Source: Athripsodes cinereus (lineage: Eukaryota; Arthropoda; Insecta; Trichoptera; Leptoceridae). From it: DNA of 64,000 nucleotides. Within the stretch, counting starts at the first letter, position 1. Each line of letters begins with the position of its first letter. Both the position numbers and the translations under genes were made by a program. Below are positions 46,801 through 58,800 of the stretch, piece after piece. The notes under the pieces were generated by a model. It saw only the letters and a program-made list of their open reading frames with translations. It had not been told where the DNA came from and ran no database searches. The stretch covers positions 31,560,951-31,624,950 of the forward strand of contig OX388311.1 in assembly GCA_947579605.1 (NCBI GenBank), in the 5' to 3' direction.

Positions 46801-49800
46801 ATATTTGCAACAATGCGAAAATTCATACAATTCTTAGCTAGTCGAATAGGGTTGTCGATTTTAGTTTGGGAATTAATTATTACAGTAGGTATAGTTTAGA
46901 AGCTAGGGTGTTGCAAATTCGGAGCTTAGAATGGTTTAAAATAGGTAGGGTCATCACAACATCCTCTGTTTCCTGTTTAAGGTACTATAAGACCCTCGCA
47001 ATCCAGGATATCTCAGAGACTCCAATTTGCAGCAATGCATGGACTTCCACTCAAGTCGGGGAACGATAGGTTACTCTTGATTCCTTCACATCATTCCTAT
47101 TACTATTCTTCATCTTTTAGTATCCACGGTGCTCTTTTTCCACTATCCCCTCCTCCCTCTTCCCTAGTACGCGCCAGGAGTGCAGAGATATTTATTTTAT
47201 TATTATTTTGATTCTTTCTAAAATGCAAGTTTCATCTATTATTTTGCACATATACCACATGCTTAATTTGTTTTATTATTGTATTTTATTTTATATATGT
47301 ATATTTATATACGTATGTAATTTATTCACTTTGTGTTGGTGTATTTCTATTTGTTTTATTTTATAAGGGCCAATTCTGAATCTTAATGAACTAACTAATA
47401 AAAGTTGATTAATATTAGTTATTATAGTACAAATTCGTATTCAGCATTAGTAATGAACTATAAACAAAAATAAACTCGAGAACCACCAAGGGCAAACGGT
47501 TAAATCTATAGGACAAACTAATATAAGTCAGTGATGCCGCAATACAAAATGTTTTTCACATTCTGATTTACACTTTTGGCAACAATTTAATAGTTGTCTC
47601 ACAAGAAAATTGTAAAATGTCAGATTTGCCGCTATATTTTGACGTTTGCATTTGTGTCAGTGGTGGAATAATTTTACAATTTATAGATACCAAAAGTTGG
47701 GAGGACCCTAAAAATATCCATTTTTTACTTTTAATTGAAAAAACACCTTTAAACTTCCAAAATATAGCAAAATTCTGCCTCAAAATGACAGCAACTATCA
47801 ATAGTTGCACATTAAAGTCTCAAATAAAATTCTGCCAAATCCAACTAGTTTTAGTCATCGGCTGTCAACTAAAATATCATTCTGAATACGAAATCCATAG
47901 AGCGACGAATTTTATAGTTGTACTAAGGTGTCAAAATGAACTAACTAACTAAATTAGTTTTGGTATGGAAAACTGTGAATACGAATTAGAACTAACTATC
48001 ATGACTCAACTATCTCCTCACACTTAGTGCAACTTAACTATTTTATGATTCAGAATTGGCCATATTATTATTTTGGATAACTTACACAGATTATTTTATT
48101 TTATTTTTTTTTTTTTTTTTTTAAATTTATTAACGGCATTCCACCCAATATATGAGTGATTTAGCCACGAATACACTCTATATGATTAGTTTAAAACTTA
48201 TATCATATCCATTACTAATCAGTACACCACCATCGCAATATTATTATGTTCCTGCAAAACAATATTCAACACCAACAATAAAAACTTCTACTATGCACAT
48301 CAACTCCACGTGCAGCAGGACCTTACAACAGAAACCGAGCTGAGTGCACTCACGTATGCATTCACACTCTACCGTTTCCACGGTCGGACATAGCGGGGCG
48401 AATCATCTTACGGGACAGTTGTGCTATGAGTATCGTGTTAACCAAAACAACATAGGTACGTACCACTGTATATCGGGGAACGGATTTTCAAATAAATTTT
48501 TCATTCGAAATGAGGAATTTTGCAACGCTTTTGTTAATGTAATAATCGTTTAACCCCAAAATAAATGTTGCGTTTACTGGTAGAGTCTTACATGTATTAT
48601 TTATCTCTTCCATAAATTGTTCTCGACTTAGTAATGGGCATTCAAACAAAACGTGGTCAATCGTCTCCTGTTCATTACCACACTTACACTCTGGGGAATC
48701 AATTACATTAATTTTATATAGGTGGGAGGCAATTGAACAGTGACCAATTCGCAATCTGCAGAGTAAAGAAATTTCTAATTTCGAAAATTTCCCTTTGGCG
48801 TACCATGGGCTTGCTGGAATAGAACTCTGTATGATTTTGTAGTGGGCACCCTTACTAAGACGACTGCCAAGAATCAAACCATTTTTGTCTAATATTTTCC
48901 TTGAACTTAGTAACAAGATTTCCCAGAGAATTTCCCAAATCTGAGGGTAGCGTCCCGTCAAGGCACGCCTCCTTCGCAAGTTGATCGGCCCTTTCATTCC
49001 CCGCGATTCCCACATGCGAAGGGATCCACACTATTGTGATTTGCAGATTCCTGACGTTTGCGTCATATAATAATCGTTTAATATTCCAAAATAGCGCATC
49101 ATTTGGATCCGAATTTCCGTAATTATTAAGTTTCTTAATCAGACTTAGAGAGTCGCTAAAGATAGTGGTTTTTGGAATGGAGAGATTAATTAAAGCATCT
49201 ATTGCCCTTTCCAGGGCAACGCATTCCGCTGTAAAAACGGAGGAGTCCCTGGGTAAGATAAATTTTGCTTCGATTTTTTTGTTAGGGATATGGAAAGCTG
49301 CTCCGCAGCCAACTTGAGGGAATTTAGATCCATCTGTGTATAGAAAAACAGAATTGGGCCATCTTTGCATTATTTCGAAAGAGAACATTTGTTGGACCAT
49401 GGTATTACTGCAATTTGTATTAGTCTTGTTAATATTTATCTCGTCAATGATCTCAGGGTGATAGGTAATAGCATCTATTGGAATTGAGAACATGGGGATC
49501 ATATCTTCACTTTCTGAGAGGTTAAGAAAGGTGATAAGTTGAAAAATAACTGCAATGTTAGGCATAATTTTAGGACATGATGGGTTTTGACGAGAAAATA
49601 ATTTTGTAAGGTTCCTGAGATTAATAAATATTGGGTGAGTGGTGCAATTTATTCTTTTTAGCACAAATTTGTACGTTAAAATGTCTCTACGTAGTCGCAG
49701 AGGCATTTCTGCACATTCTATTTGTAGTGCTTCAATTGGCGATGACTTCATTGCACCCAGAATCAATCGCAGGCATTTAGATTGGACTCTTTGCAGTTTT

Positions 49801-52800
49801 GTATTGAGGTAGTCAGGCAAGGGATCGATAATTTGGCATGCGTAGTCCAAATGACTACGCACTAATGTAATATATAGAAGTTTCATGGTTATGGGGTGTG
49901 ATCCCCACCATACTCTGGATATGGCTCGCAATACGTTTATCCCCTTCTCACATTTCGCAATTACGTGATCTATGTTAGTGTTCCAATTAAGCTTCCTATG
50001 GAAAAAAACTCCCAAAAACTTCACCGTGTCATTCAGCGGTATGCGTGATTCGTCAATGTATATGGATAAATCAGGAATCTTATGCTTCCTTGAGAATATC
50101 ATTATTTGACATTTTGGTGGTGATAAGCTCATACCGTTTTCCTTGAGCCACAAGTTCAGCATGTTCAGGGAGATTTGTAGTTTAGACGATGCTATAGAGA
50201 TACTTTTTTCAGGTTTGGAATATATGACGAAGTCGTCCGCATACTGGAGTATGGAACAGTCACTTGGTAAAAAGTTTTGGAGTTCTGTAGTGTATATATT
50301 AAACAGAATGGGACTTAGGACCGAGCCTTGAGGTAGACCCTTATAAATATTTCTTTCCATTTTACCCTTAGGCGTCTCTACCAGTATTTGCCGTTCTGCC
50401 ATAATATTGAAAACCAGGAGCGAAATGTTAGGGGGAATTCCCATGTTAATAAGTTTAGATTTTAACAACGTCAAAACCACTCCATCATAAGCACTATTAA
50501 TATCAAGGAAAGCTGCCACAATGTTAGATTGGTTGGCAAATGCAAATTGAACATCAGTAGTTAACACAGATAAACCATCCAAACATGACTTACCCTTCCT
50601 AAATCCGAACTGCCACGGAGGTAGACAGAGTTTTTTCTCGCAATACCATTCCAAACGTAACTTAATCATTCTTTCCATTATTTTCAAAAAACATGATGAT
50701 AGTGCGATAGGCCTATAAGAACCACTTATGTTCGGTTCCTTTCCAGGTTTACGAATCGGGACTATAATTTGTTTCTTCCACTGCGGTGGGACCATACCGG
50801 AGGATAAGATACTGTTATAAATATTCAGGAGGTGCATCAAAAGTGGATCAGGAAACCTTCGGATAAAAGAATAAGGGATGAGATCTTCCCCTGGTGCCGA
50901 GTTTTTTGTCATCGCTAGTGCCGTCTTTAATTCGTTTAGTGAAAATGGTCCTGAAATTTCCGATGAATCCACAGTATTGATATTATAACCACTCGGCAAC
51001 TCCGAGGCTAGGGGTACATATGAAGGGGCTAGTTTATTAGCGAATTCATAGATCCAATCACCCAGGACATGAAACGTTTCGTTTGTCGCTGATGTTCCCC
51101 GAAAACGTTTAATAGACTTCCACACTTCCGGCAAAGGGGTATCTGGGGATAGTGCTGTACAGAAATTTTGCCAACCCTGTCGTTTTTTTCTTTTTAAAGT
51201 TCTTTTAGCTACCGCTTGTGCCTGCTTTGCGAGTATAAAGTTATCAAATGTCATATCTCTTTTATAAGTTCGTATTGCATTTCGGCGATTTTGAACAACC
51301 GTGGAGCACTCACTATCCCACCATGGTGGATTTGATGGCTTTCCAGGGGATTTATGGAATTTAGGAATAGATGTTTCTGCTGCCGAAACAACCATTTGTC
51401 TCAATTCGTCAGCCTGCTGAGAAATATCTGAATCGGTTTTAATATTTTTAAGTTGGGAAACACAGGAGTTTAAAGCGGAATGGAATTCATCCCAATTGGC
51501 ATTCTTAATATTAAAACCTCGGGGAATCTGTTTAGGAGGGAGTTTGTTGGAAATTTTGCCCAGGTGTATCAGAATTGGGAAATGATCGCTTGAAAACGTA
51601 TCCTCGATTACACTCCAGGTTAAAGACTGTGCCAGATCGGGGGTACATATTGAAATATCCACCGCACTTGGGCGTTGGCGTGGGGAGGATAGCCTAGTCG
51701 GTTGTCCATTATTTAATATGCATAGATTATGAAGATCCAAGTAATCCAAGATATTATTTCCTGATGAATCTGTGAATGCGCATCCCCAAGAAGATGAATG
51801 CGCATTGCAATCACCCATAACAATGAATGACTTGTTAAACAGTGGTGTTATGCTATTCCAATATGATAGGTGAAATGAAGCTTTTGGAGGAATATATGTT
51901 GAAATGAAGGTTATACCTGCTACATTCACTGCAACAATTTGCATTGAATGGGAGGGTGGTAAATGTATTTGGGAGAATTGTAAACTTGAATGGATAAAAA
52001 TGGCAGCTCCTCCTTTGCCATCACACCTATCATCCCTAACAATCGAGTATCCAGGGACTGTATAGTGAGACATTGGTGGAAACCACGTTTCAGAAATGGC
52101 AGCAATTTTTACGTTATATAGATTCAGCATTTGGAGAATTTCAATTCTCTTTGAAACAGCACTGCGGCTGTTCCATTGTAGAATTGCAAAATCATTGTTT
52201 TGAAATTGATGAGGGTCCATTTTCAGAGAGGAAAGTTTTTAAAGATGAAATTAAAAGAGCTGCGTTGGACGGTAATATATTCTGTGATGATAAAACTTCT
52301 AATAACATGTTTATCATCACTCTGATAAAGTTATTATTGTCGGAGTGAAGGTTGTTTTGTATGCTATCTTCATAGCTTGAGAGATCCATTTGGGAAGTTG
52401 GTCGGGTATTGGATGATATGACACAACCATCAGGAGCTGAGGACCACGAGGAGCCGTTGGGAAGTATTGTATACTGGGTTAAGTATAACAATATTAGGTT
52501 CTTTTTGAATAACGACACGGAATTTATATTTACACAATATATTCAATAATATAATTCCTAATACAATTTGTCGAACACAATTTGTCAAAACACGCAGCCT
52601 AACAGTGCAAGTCAAGGTTCTATCAATTAATGAGCGCCGCTCTCCACAGGCGGCCAACCTATATAGACTACATAGTATTGCTACTCACTCATCATAACTA
52701 CTGTTTACTTGAAACAAGGTTCAAGGTTCACTTAACCTGTACTGTGTATCAAAGTCCAAACACTACACTCTCCCCTCACAACCTTGAAAATCTTTCTATA

Positions 52801-55800
52801 CTACATATTTAAATATTTATACAATTCTATGTGATTGACAGTGTTCTCTACTTATTTCAAGACTCTATACATATAAACAAAACATTACAAATACACGCAG
52901 ACATGTTCTTCCTTCCGTCCAGGGCCACCAGATGAAGTCTTCCACCAGCCTAAGTCCTGGGTCTCAGCTGTCCCCGCCAATGGCTTCCAATCTGACCTGA
53001 AAAATTCAGAACCGGTGAGAGCTTTGCCTTCAAACAGGGGGAGGGGACCTAAACTCCTACTATTAATCAGAGGGACTGTCATCCCAATGCACAGATCCCA
53101 CAACTATCCGATCCATATGTCTTTTCCAGAGCTGACCAGTACCTTTGATTCTAATAAGAAAAGTTGTATTGCCTAATACCTTTTCAATTTTACCTAAAAC
53201 CATCTTTTCACTTCTGAGATCTTTGACAAGTACTGATGTACCCAAATTAAATTCCTTTTTCCTCCCCGAGACAAATTTCAAACCCCTGGAACTATCTTTA
53301 CAAGTTTCCATATTTACATACCTTTTCTCATATCTACACTTATGCAAACATTTACATCTATTGTTATTCCGCTTTTTCACTAAATTCTTAACTATATTCT
53401 CAATGTCTATATTAAAATTAACCCAATAAAAATAACTTCTAACAAATGATTTCATTTTCCCAATAACTGAATAATTTTTACACAAATAATTTATCACAAT
53501 ACCTTTAACTGATTCCGGAATAACAATTCTATCTCTGTAGAATAAATAACCCTTGTACACAGTCAAATGTTCCTTCACATTAAACAACTTCGCAATAGAT
53601 TTATTTAACTGTCTTTTGCACGGCCAATTATTTTTTTCCACATATTTAACAACTTTTTCCAATGTATAATCACTTTTACTTCTCTCTAAAATTAATTTCG
53701 AATTAAAACTATTATTTTTATTTACAAAATCTAATTTTTGTTGTTTCACATTACACGCAAGCGATGCGTTCGCACTGAAATTCGGAATATTTTCAATGGG
53801 CTTACATGCAACAATTTTGTTTAATTCACTGCCTTCCGTGCTATGTACTTTGTACCCTATATTATACCTACGCATAAAATCTGTACCCAATATTATTTTA
53901 TTCCCGCTCTCTGTTACAACAAATTTAATATTTTTTTCCATTCCATTATGATTTATTTTACAATGTTTAATACCTAACACATTCAAACTGTGCCCGCTAT
54001 ACGTAGATAAATTAATTTCATCACACTTCTCTATTATATTATTTTCGTTGAATATTTCTTGCAATTTTTGAATAGATATACAGCTAATATTCGCTCCCGA
54101 ATCTAAAATACATTCAACATTTTTATTCTCAATTCTTACATTTAATTTTATAAAATCGTTTTCGGTGTCTTGCGAATTATAAATACCTTGTATCTTATAA
54201 CAATTTTCACTCAAATGCCCTTTAGATCTACATTTTCTACAAAAAAATTCTCTATTAAATTTACATTCACTTTTATAGTGATTTCCCTTACAAATAAAAC
54301 ATGAAACATTTTTATTATGCTTATACCTACTCGTATTTACATTTGAATTTAACCTTGAAAATTTTGACGGTCGATTATTTTTCTTACAATCTGTATCTGT
54401 ACTACTTGAACTACTGAAATTATTATTGTTTCGCCTGGAAATCTGGCTAATTTCCTCAAAATTTTCTACCTCTTTTTCTAATTTACTCTCTAGTATGTGC
54501 TCATAACTAGAAGCCAAAGCAACTGCTTCGTTCAAAGATACTTTATCTTTATCACATTTTAAAAATAACTGTTGTTTAATCTCTTTATTTCTAATTCCGA
54601 TTATAAACAAATCTTTTATATTACATTCTAATCTAGTACCAAATTCACAATTTATACTTAATTCCCTTAATCTTAAGGCAAAATCTTTAACATTTTCCGA
54701 ATGACCTTGAGTAGCCTTGAAAAAAATTTCACGCGATTCAAATACACTTTTTTCCTCTTTAAAATAACCATTCAATATCTGAATCAACTCTTTATAAGAC
54801 TGTTTTTCCACAGAAGCTGGAAAACACAGATCAGACAGTAGCTTGAAACTGCCTTGGGACAACGATGTTATGAAGAAAGCACGCTTCTTCACATCAGTCC
54901 AACTTTCATCATTTAATAATAAGGCGTTTTCCCACCTTGTTCTGTAAGAAGGCCAACTCATTGTCTTGTGACAAAACGGCTCTAAACTTCTCGAAGTCAT
55001 TTCGGAAAATACCACAAGCAACAACAACCAAGAATAAAAAATAGACTTAGCTGATGAGAGTCTCCTCCAATCGCCCCGGTCTTCTGGATTTCCTTGCAAC
55101 TGCAATGGACTCCGCCTGGCTGACTAGCAAGACTCTCCTCTCCTGGCTTCCTGGATCCACCAACTGGCTCCGCCTGGATGCTGGGTGACCCCTGTCTCCC
55201 ACTGCTGCCTGCACCTTGCCTCAAACTGGCTCCTGAGACTTCCTGTCTCCCTGCTGCTACCTGCAACTTCTCCAACTGGCTCTTGAGACTCCTGTCTCCC
55301 TGCTGCTACCTGCAACCTTGCCCAACTGGCTTCTGAGACTTCCTGTCTCTTTGCTGCTACCTGCAACTGCTGGCTTATCTGGCTCTGGAGACTCCTGCCT
55401 CCTTTCTACTCTTGTAGACTGCCTTTCACTCGTTATTTCCGCGTACCGCCGACAAAACTTTCGGCGCGCAAAAAAAAACTATTGTTGCGTGTCGACAATA
55501 TTATTCACGAACTACCGAACTGCGCCACGTATTGTATACTGGGTTAAGTATAACAATATTAGGTTCTTTTTGAATAACGACACGGAATTTATATTTACAC
55601 AATATATTCAATAATATAATTCCTAATACAATTTGTCGAACACAATTTGTCAAAACACGCAGCCTAACAGTGCAAGTCAAGGTTCTATCAATTAATGAGC
55701 GCCGCTCTCCACAGGCGGCCAACCTATATAGACTACATAGTATTGCTACTCACTCATCATAACTACTGTTTACTTGAAACAAGGTTCAAGGTTCACTTAA

Positions 55801-58800
55801 CCTGTACTGTGTATCAAAGTCCAAACACTACAGGAAGGAAAACGTGCTTGTTGTGTTCCGACTTATCATAACCCAGAGTTCTAGGAGAAGAGGGAACCCT
55901 ATATTTGAAAATAGTCTTCTTTTGTGAATGATTATCACTTGTCGTAGCAGATGAGGTATTAGGGGAGGGAGTCGCGAAAGTATCAGGTTCTGCGAAACTA
56001 CTTGTAGACTTTGCGGTGACCTGGGCATATGAAGTTTTACCACTAAGTGGGTGAAGTTTTGAAGCTTGAAAGAATGAGATGTTATCTGATGCCATCGAAT
56101 ATTTGATAGCTTTCTGTCTGGCCAGTTCTGGGCATGTTAGGCTAACTGCCTTGTGATCTCCCTTACAATTTAAGCATTTGTTGTAAGCAGAAGTACATTC
56201 TTCTACCGAATGATTTCCTCCACAGTTAATGCATTTAGGCGTAGATCTGCATACAGCTTTGGTATGTCCGAATTTACAGCAGCGGTAGCACTGAATGGTG
56301 GGGTAAAAGTATACCTCCACTGGGAATGAATTATAGAAGATAAATATACGCTTAGGAAGCATCTGTCCCTCAAACGTAATCACTATTGAGTTTGACGGTT
56401 TCCAGGTAGGGGTGTCGGCTGTTCTATCTTTATAATTGAGGCGACGAATTTTCATAACTTCACCGACATTTGGGTTGGACGTTCGGATTGATGAGATAAT
56501 CTCATCGTCAGAAATATTAGGGGATATGCCTCTTATAATTCCCATACGGCTAACATTAAACGATGGAATAAAAGCTTTATATTTTGAATTCGAAAACAAG
56601 AAACAGTTTTTAATAAAGTTATTTGCTGACAAACTATTTGTGAATTCCATAGATATCTTATATCTTCCTTCCCCTTTGATCGTACCATTTATTATGTTAG
56701 GTAAATTTTTTGTATAGATGAAGCGTCCAAATTCCATCGGGTGTATGGGGGTGGAATCAGTATTTTGTACATAGACGATGAATGGTCCACGTGTTTTTTC
56801 CGAATAGAAGTGTTGCCGAACGTTATGTATTGTGGAATTGGTTGGAGAAGACGAAGAGTTTTCTATGATCATCGAGGCAGAGGTAGAGGGAGTAGGAGCA
56901 CAACTCGGATTATTCTGAGTGACGAGAGGTTGTGTCCCAGGATTGGGAGAGGGGGTTGATGTCTGATTTGTATCCGTATATTCAACATCAAATTTTTTGT
57001 CCGTTTTGGACTTCGCTATCTTGCGTTTTTTATCGGGCGGATCGGGTGGAATCGGAGGAACCGGAAGTGGTTCCATGATGAGAGAAAGAGAGGGATATGA
57101 CTTAACACTAGTGTATATATACAGTTGTTATTATATCTAACTACTGGTGAAAAAATAAAAATAAAATAATAAAGATTAGATCAATATTGAAAAAACTGAC
57201 CCTTCAGTCTAACTAATTAATAAATGAAAAATAACAAAATTGTTGCAAAATGAAATAAAAGTCTTATCTGGATCCAGTGGTGAAAGCGGGTAACAACACA
57301 CGACCACACAGTACGCTATCCGAACGAGCACTGATTTTATTTTATTAATTGGGGTGAAATATGCACCGCGACCTATAAGATCTATTGTACTCCCCCTACT
57401 CAGCTTTTCCCGGTGTTGCCCGTCAAAGCACACCCTCAAGTCCCAGACATCTAATGAAGTCTAGGATCTTGAGGGGGTCCAAGGTGTGGAGAGATTCCAC
57501 TTCTACCCAGTGTCTACCTAGGGCTTTGATTCTTGCGAATACCACGGCATTGCATTCCGCTAGGAGATGTCGAGGAGTCTCGGCCTCTTCTTCACAAAAT
57601 CTACAAGTACCGTCTTCTTCAAGTCCCAGTTTGCGTAGGTGTTCCCTGAGCCTGCAGTGACCCGTTAGGAAGCCTGTTATTGCTTTGAGACTTGTTTTAC
57701 TTAGGTTAGTGCATACCTTGGCTCTTCCGAAGTTATATCCTCCGAGTAGTTCCTTGGCTTGCCTAAGCCTAGGGAGATTTTTCCATAATTCGTTTCTTTC
57801 TTGTCTCCCTTTCTTTTTAATTTCCTCTTGGAAAAACGTATGTCCCAAACCACAGAATGGTTCTGGTCCATAGAGTTGCGTTGCCGCACCCTTTCTTGCC
57901 AGCTTATCAGCTCGTTCATTGCCCTCTACCCCGATGTGTCCGGGTACCCAAAGGAGGGTGACTTTATTCTTCTTGCCTAACTCGTTAAGTTTGAGGAGGC
58001 ATGTCCAAACCATCTTGGAGTTGATGATGTTTGAACCCAATGCTTTAATAGCTGCTTGACTGTCAGATAGTATAGCTATATGTTGCTTACTGTATCCTCT
58101 GTCGAGATTGAACTGGATACATCTTTCCAAAGCATATACTTCTGCTTGGAAGACACTTGGGAATTTTCCCATTGCTTCAGAGTATTCGGTGCGCGGCCCG
58201 TAGACTCCTGCTCCAGTTCCCTCTTCTGTTTTGGATCCATCCGTATACCATACGATGGTTCCATTCTTGAGAGAGTGTATAATATCCTCGTCCCATTCTT
58301 TCTTTGTGCTCAGTTTGATGGCAAAATTCTTCTCAAAACTGAACTTCTTGATCATTAGATCAGCTGGCAGATCAATGAGGTATACGCAGTCATTTAGAAT
58401 TTCTTCTCCTTTGATGCGATTTACCCTCGTTGATTCTGTCTTCTTGAGTCTGAGATATGTCTTCTTTGCAGTTTCCTCCACTACTATGTGGAGCGGTGAG
58501 AGATTGAGGATCACCTCCATGGCTGCTGTTGGACATGTTCTCATTGCTCCTGTTATGCATAAGCATGCTAACCTTTGTACCTTTTCGAGTAATTTCCTCG
58601 TGGTAACAAGTTTGGTTCTACTTGACCATGCAATGGCTCCATATGTGATGATTGGTTTTATCATCGCTGTATACATCCATAGGAGGATGTTTGGGTTGCA
58701 GCCCCAATTTTTACCTGCTATCCTTCTGCAAATCATAAGTGCAGAGGTTGCTTTTTCGACTACTTTGTCGACGTGTCTATTCCACAGCAGCTTTTTGTCT

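Larger units (their letters stand above)
41493..46958. mobile_element. TG...CA-ended element of uncertain class (solo LTR or Ginger-like)
   Basis: Compared with genes A and B, intron 5 of C is interrupted exactly here, with target duplication ACAT at 41489-41492 and 46959-46962. The element begins TGTGATGA and ends TCATCACA, an 8-bp terminal inverted repeat. Without the RTE insertion it is about 2.55 kb. No LTR pair, transposase or integrase frame was seen. A long solo LTR (TG...CA, 4-bp duplication) and a Ginger-type DNA element (TGT...ACA, 4-bp duplication) both fit. Confidence 0.8.
52465..55832 (-). mobile_element. Non-autonomous Gypsy-like LTR retrotransposon
   Basis: Two 303-bp LTRs (52465-52767 and 55530-55832) appear identical by eye; target duplication GGAAG at 52460-52464 and 55833-55837. 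Transcription is on the minus strand: after the 5' LTR comes TGGCGCAGTTCGGTAG, a primer-binding site for a tRNA 3' end, and directly before the 3' LTR lies the purine tract TGAGGGGAGAG (52768-52778). Between them is one 680-codon frame lacking RT, RNase H and the integrase core. Very young insertion that must depend on enzymes from elsewhere. Confidence 0.92.
52192..57076 (-). pseudogene. I-like ORF1 (gag-like, zinc knuckles), split by LTR element
   Basis: The first part (57076-55838) is Pro/Ser/Thr-rich, then an RNA-binding-like fold and CCHC knuckles CYRCCKFGHTKAVC, CINCGGNHSVEEC and a third CLNCKGDHKAVSLTC. The last part (52464-52192) carries the remaining 90 codons. Removing 52465-55837, which is the LTR element plus one target copy, leaves the frame unbroken, so the interruption is purely insertional. 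As it stands the frame runs into the LTR and stops at 55814 after 420 codons. Confidence 0.85.
48106..57333 (-). mobile_element. I-like non-LTR retrotransposon interrupted by an LTR element
   Basis: Flanked by a 13-bp duplication ATTTTATTTTATT (48093-48105 and 57334-57346). On the minus strand it starts CAGTGCTCGTTCGG, has ORF1 with zinc knuckles, ORF2 with endonuclease, RT and RNase H, and ends in a run of A (48106-48122 as T). It appears full length apart from the LTR element at 52465-55832 in ORF1 and one frameshift in ORF2. Two ORFs, CCHC knuckles and RNase H fit the I group. Confidence 0.88.

Noticed and set aside
55124..55366. Protein-coding frame across the minisatellite
   Set aside because: Repeat-driven open frames in several phases; no start context and inside the LTR-element leader.
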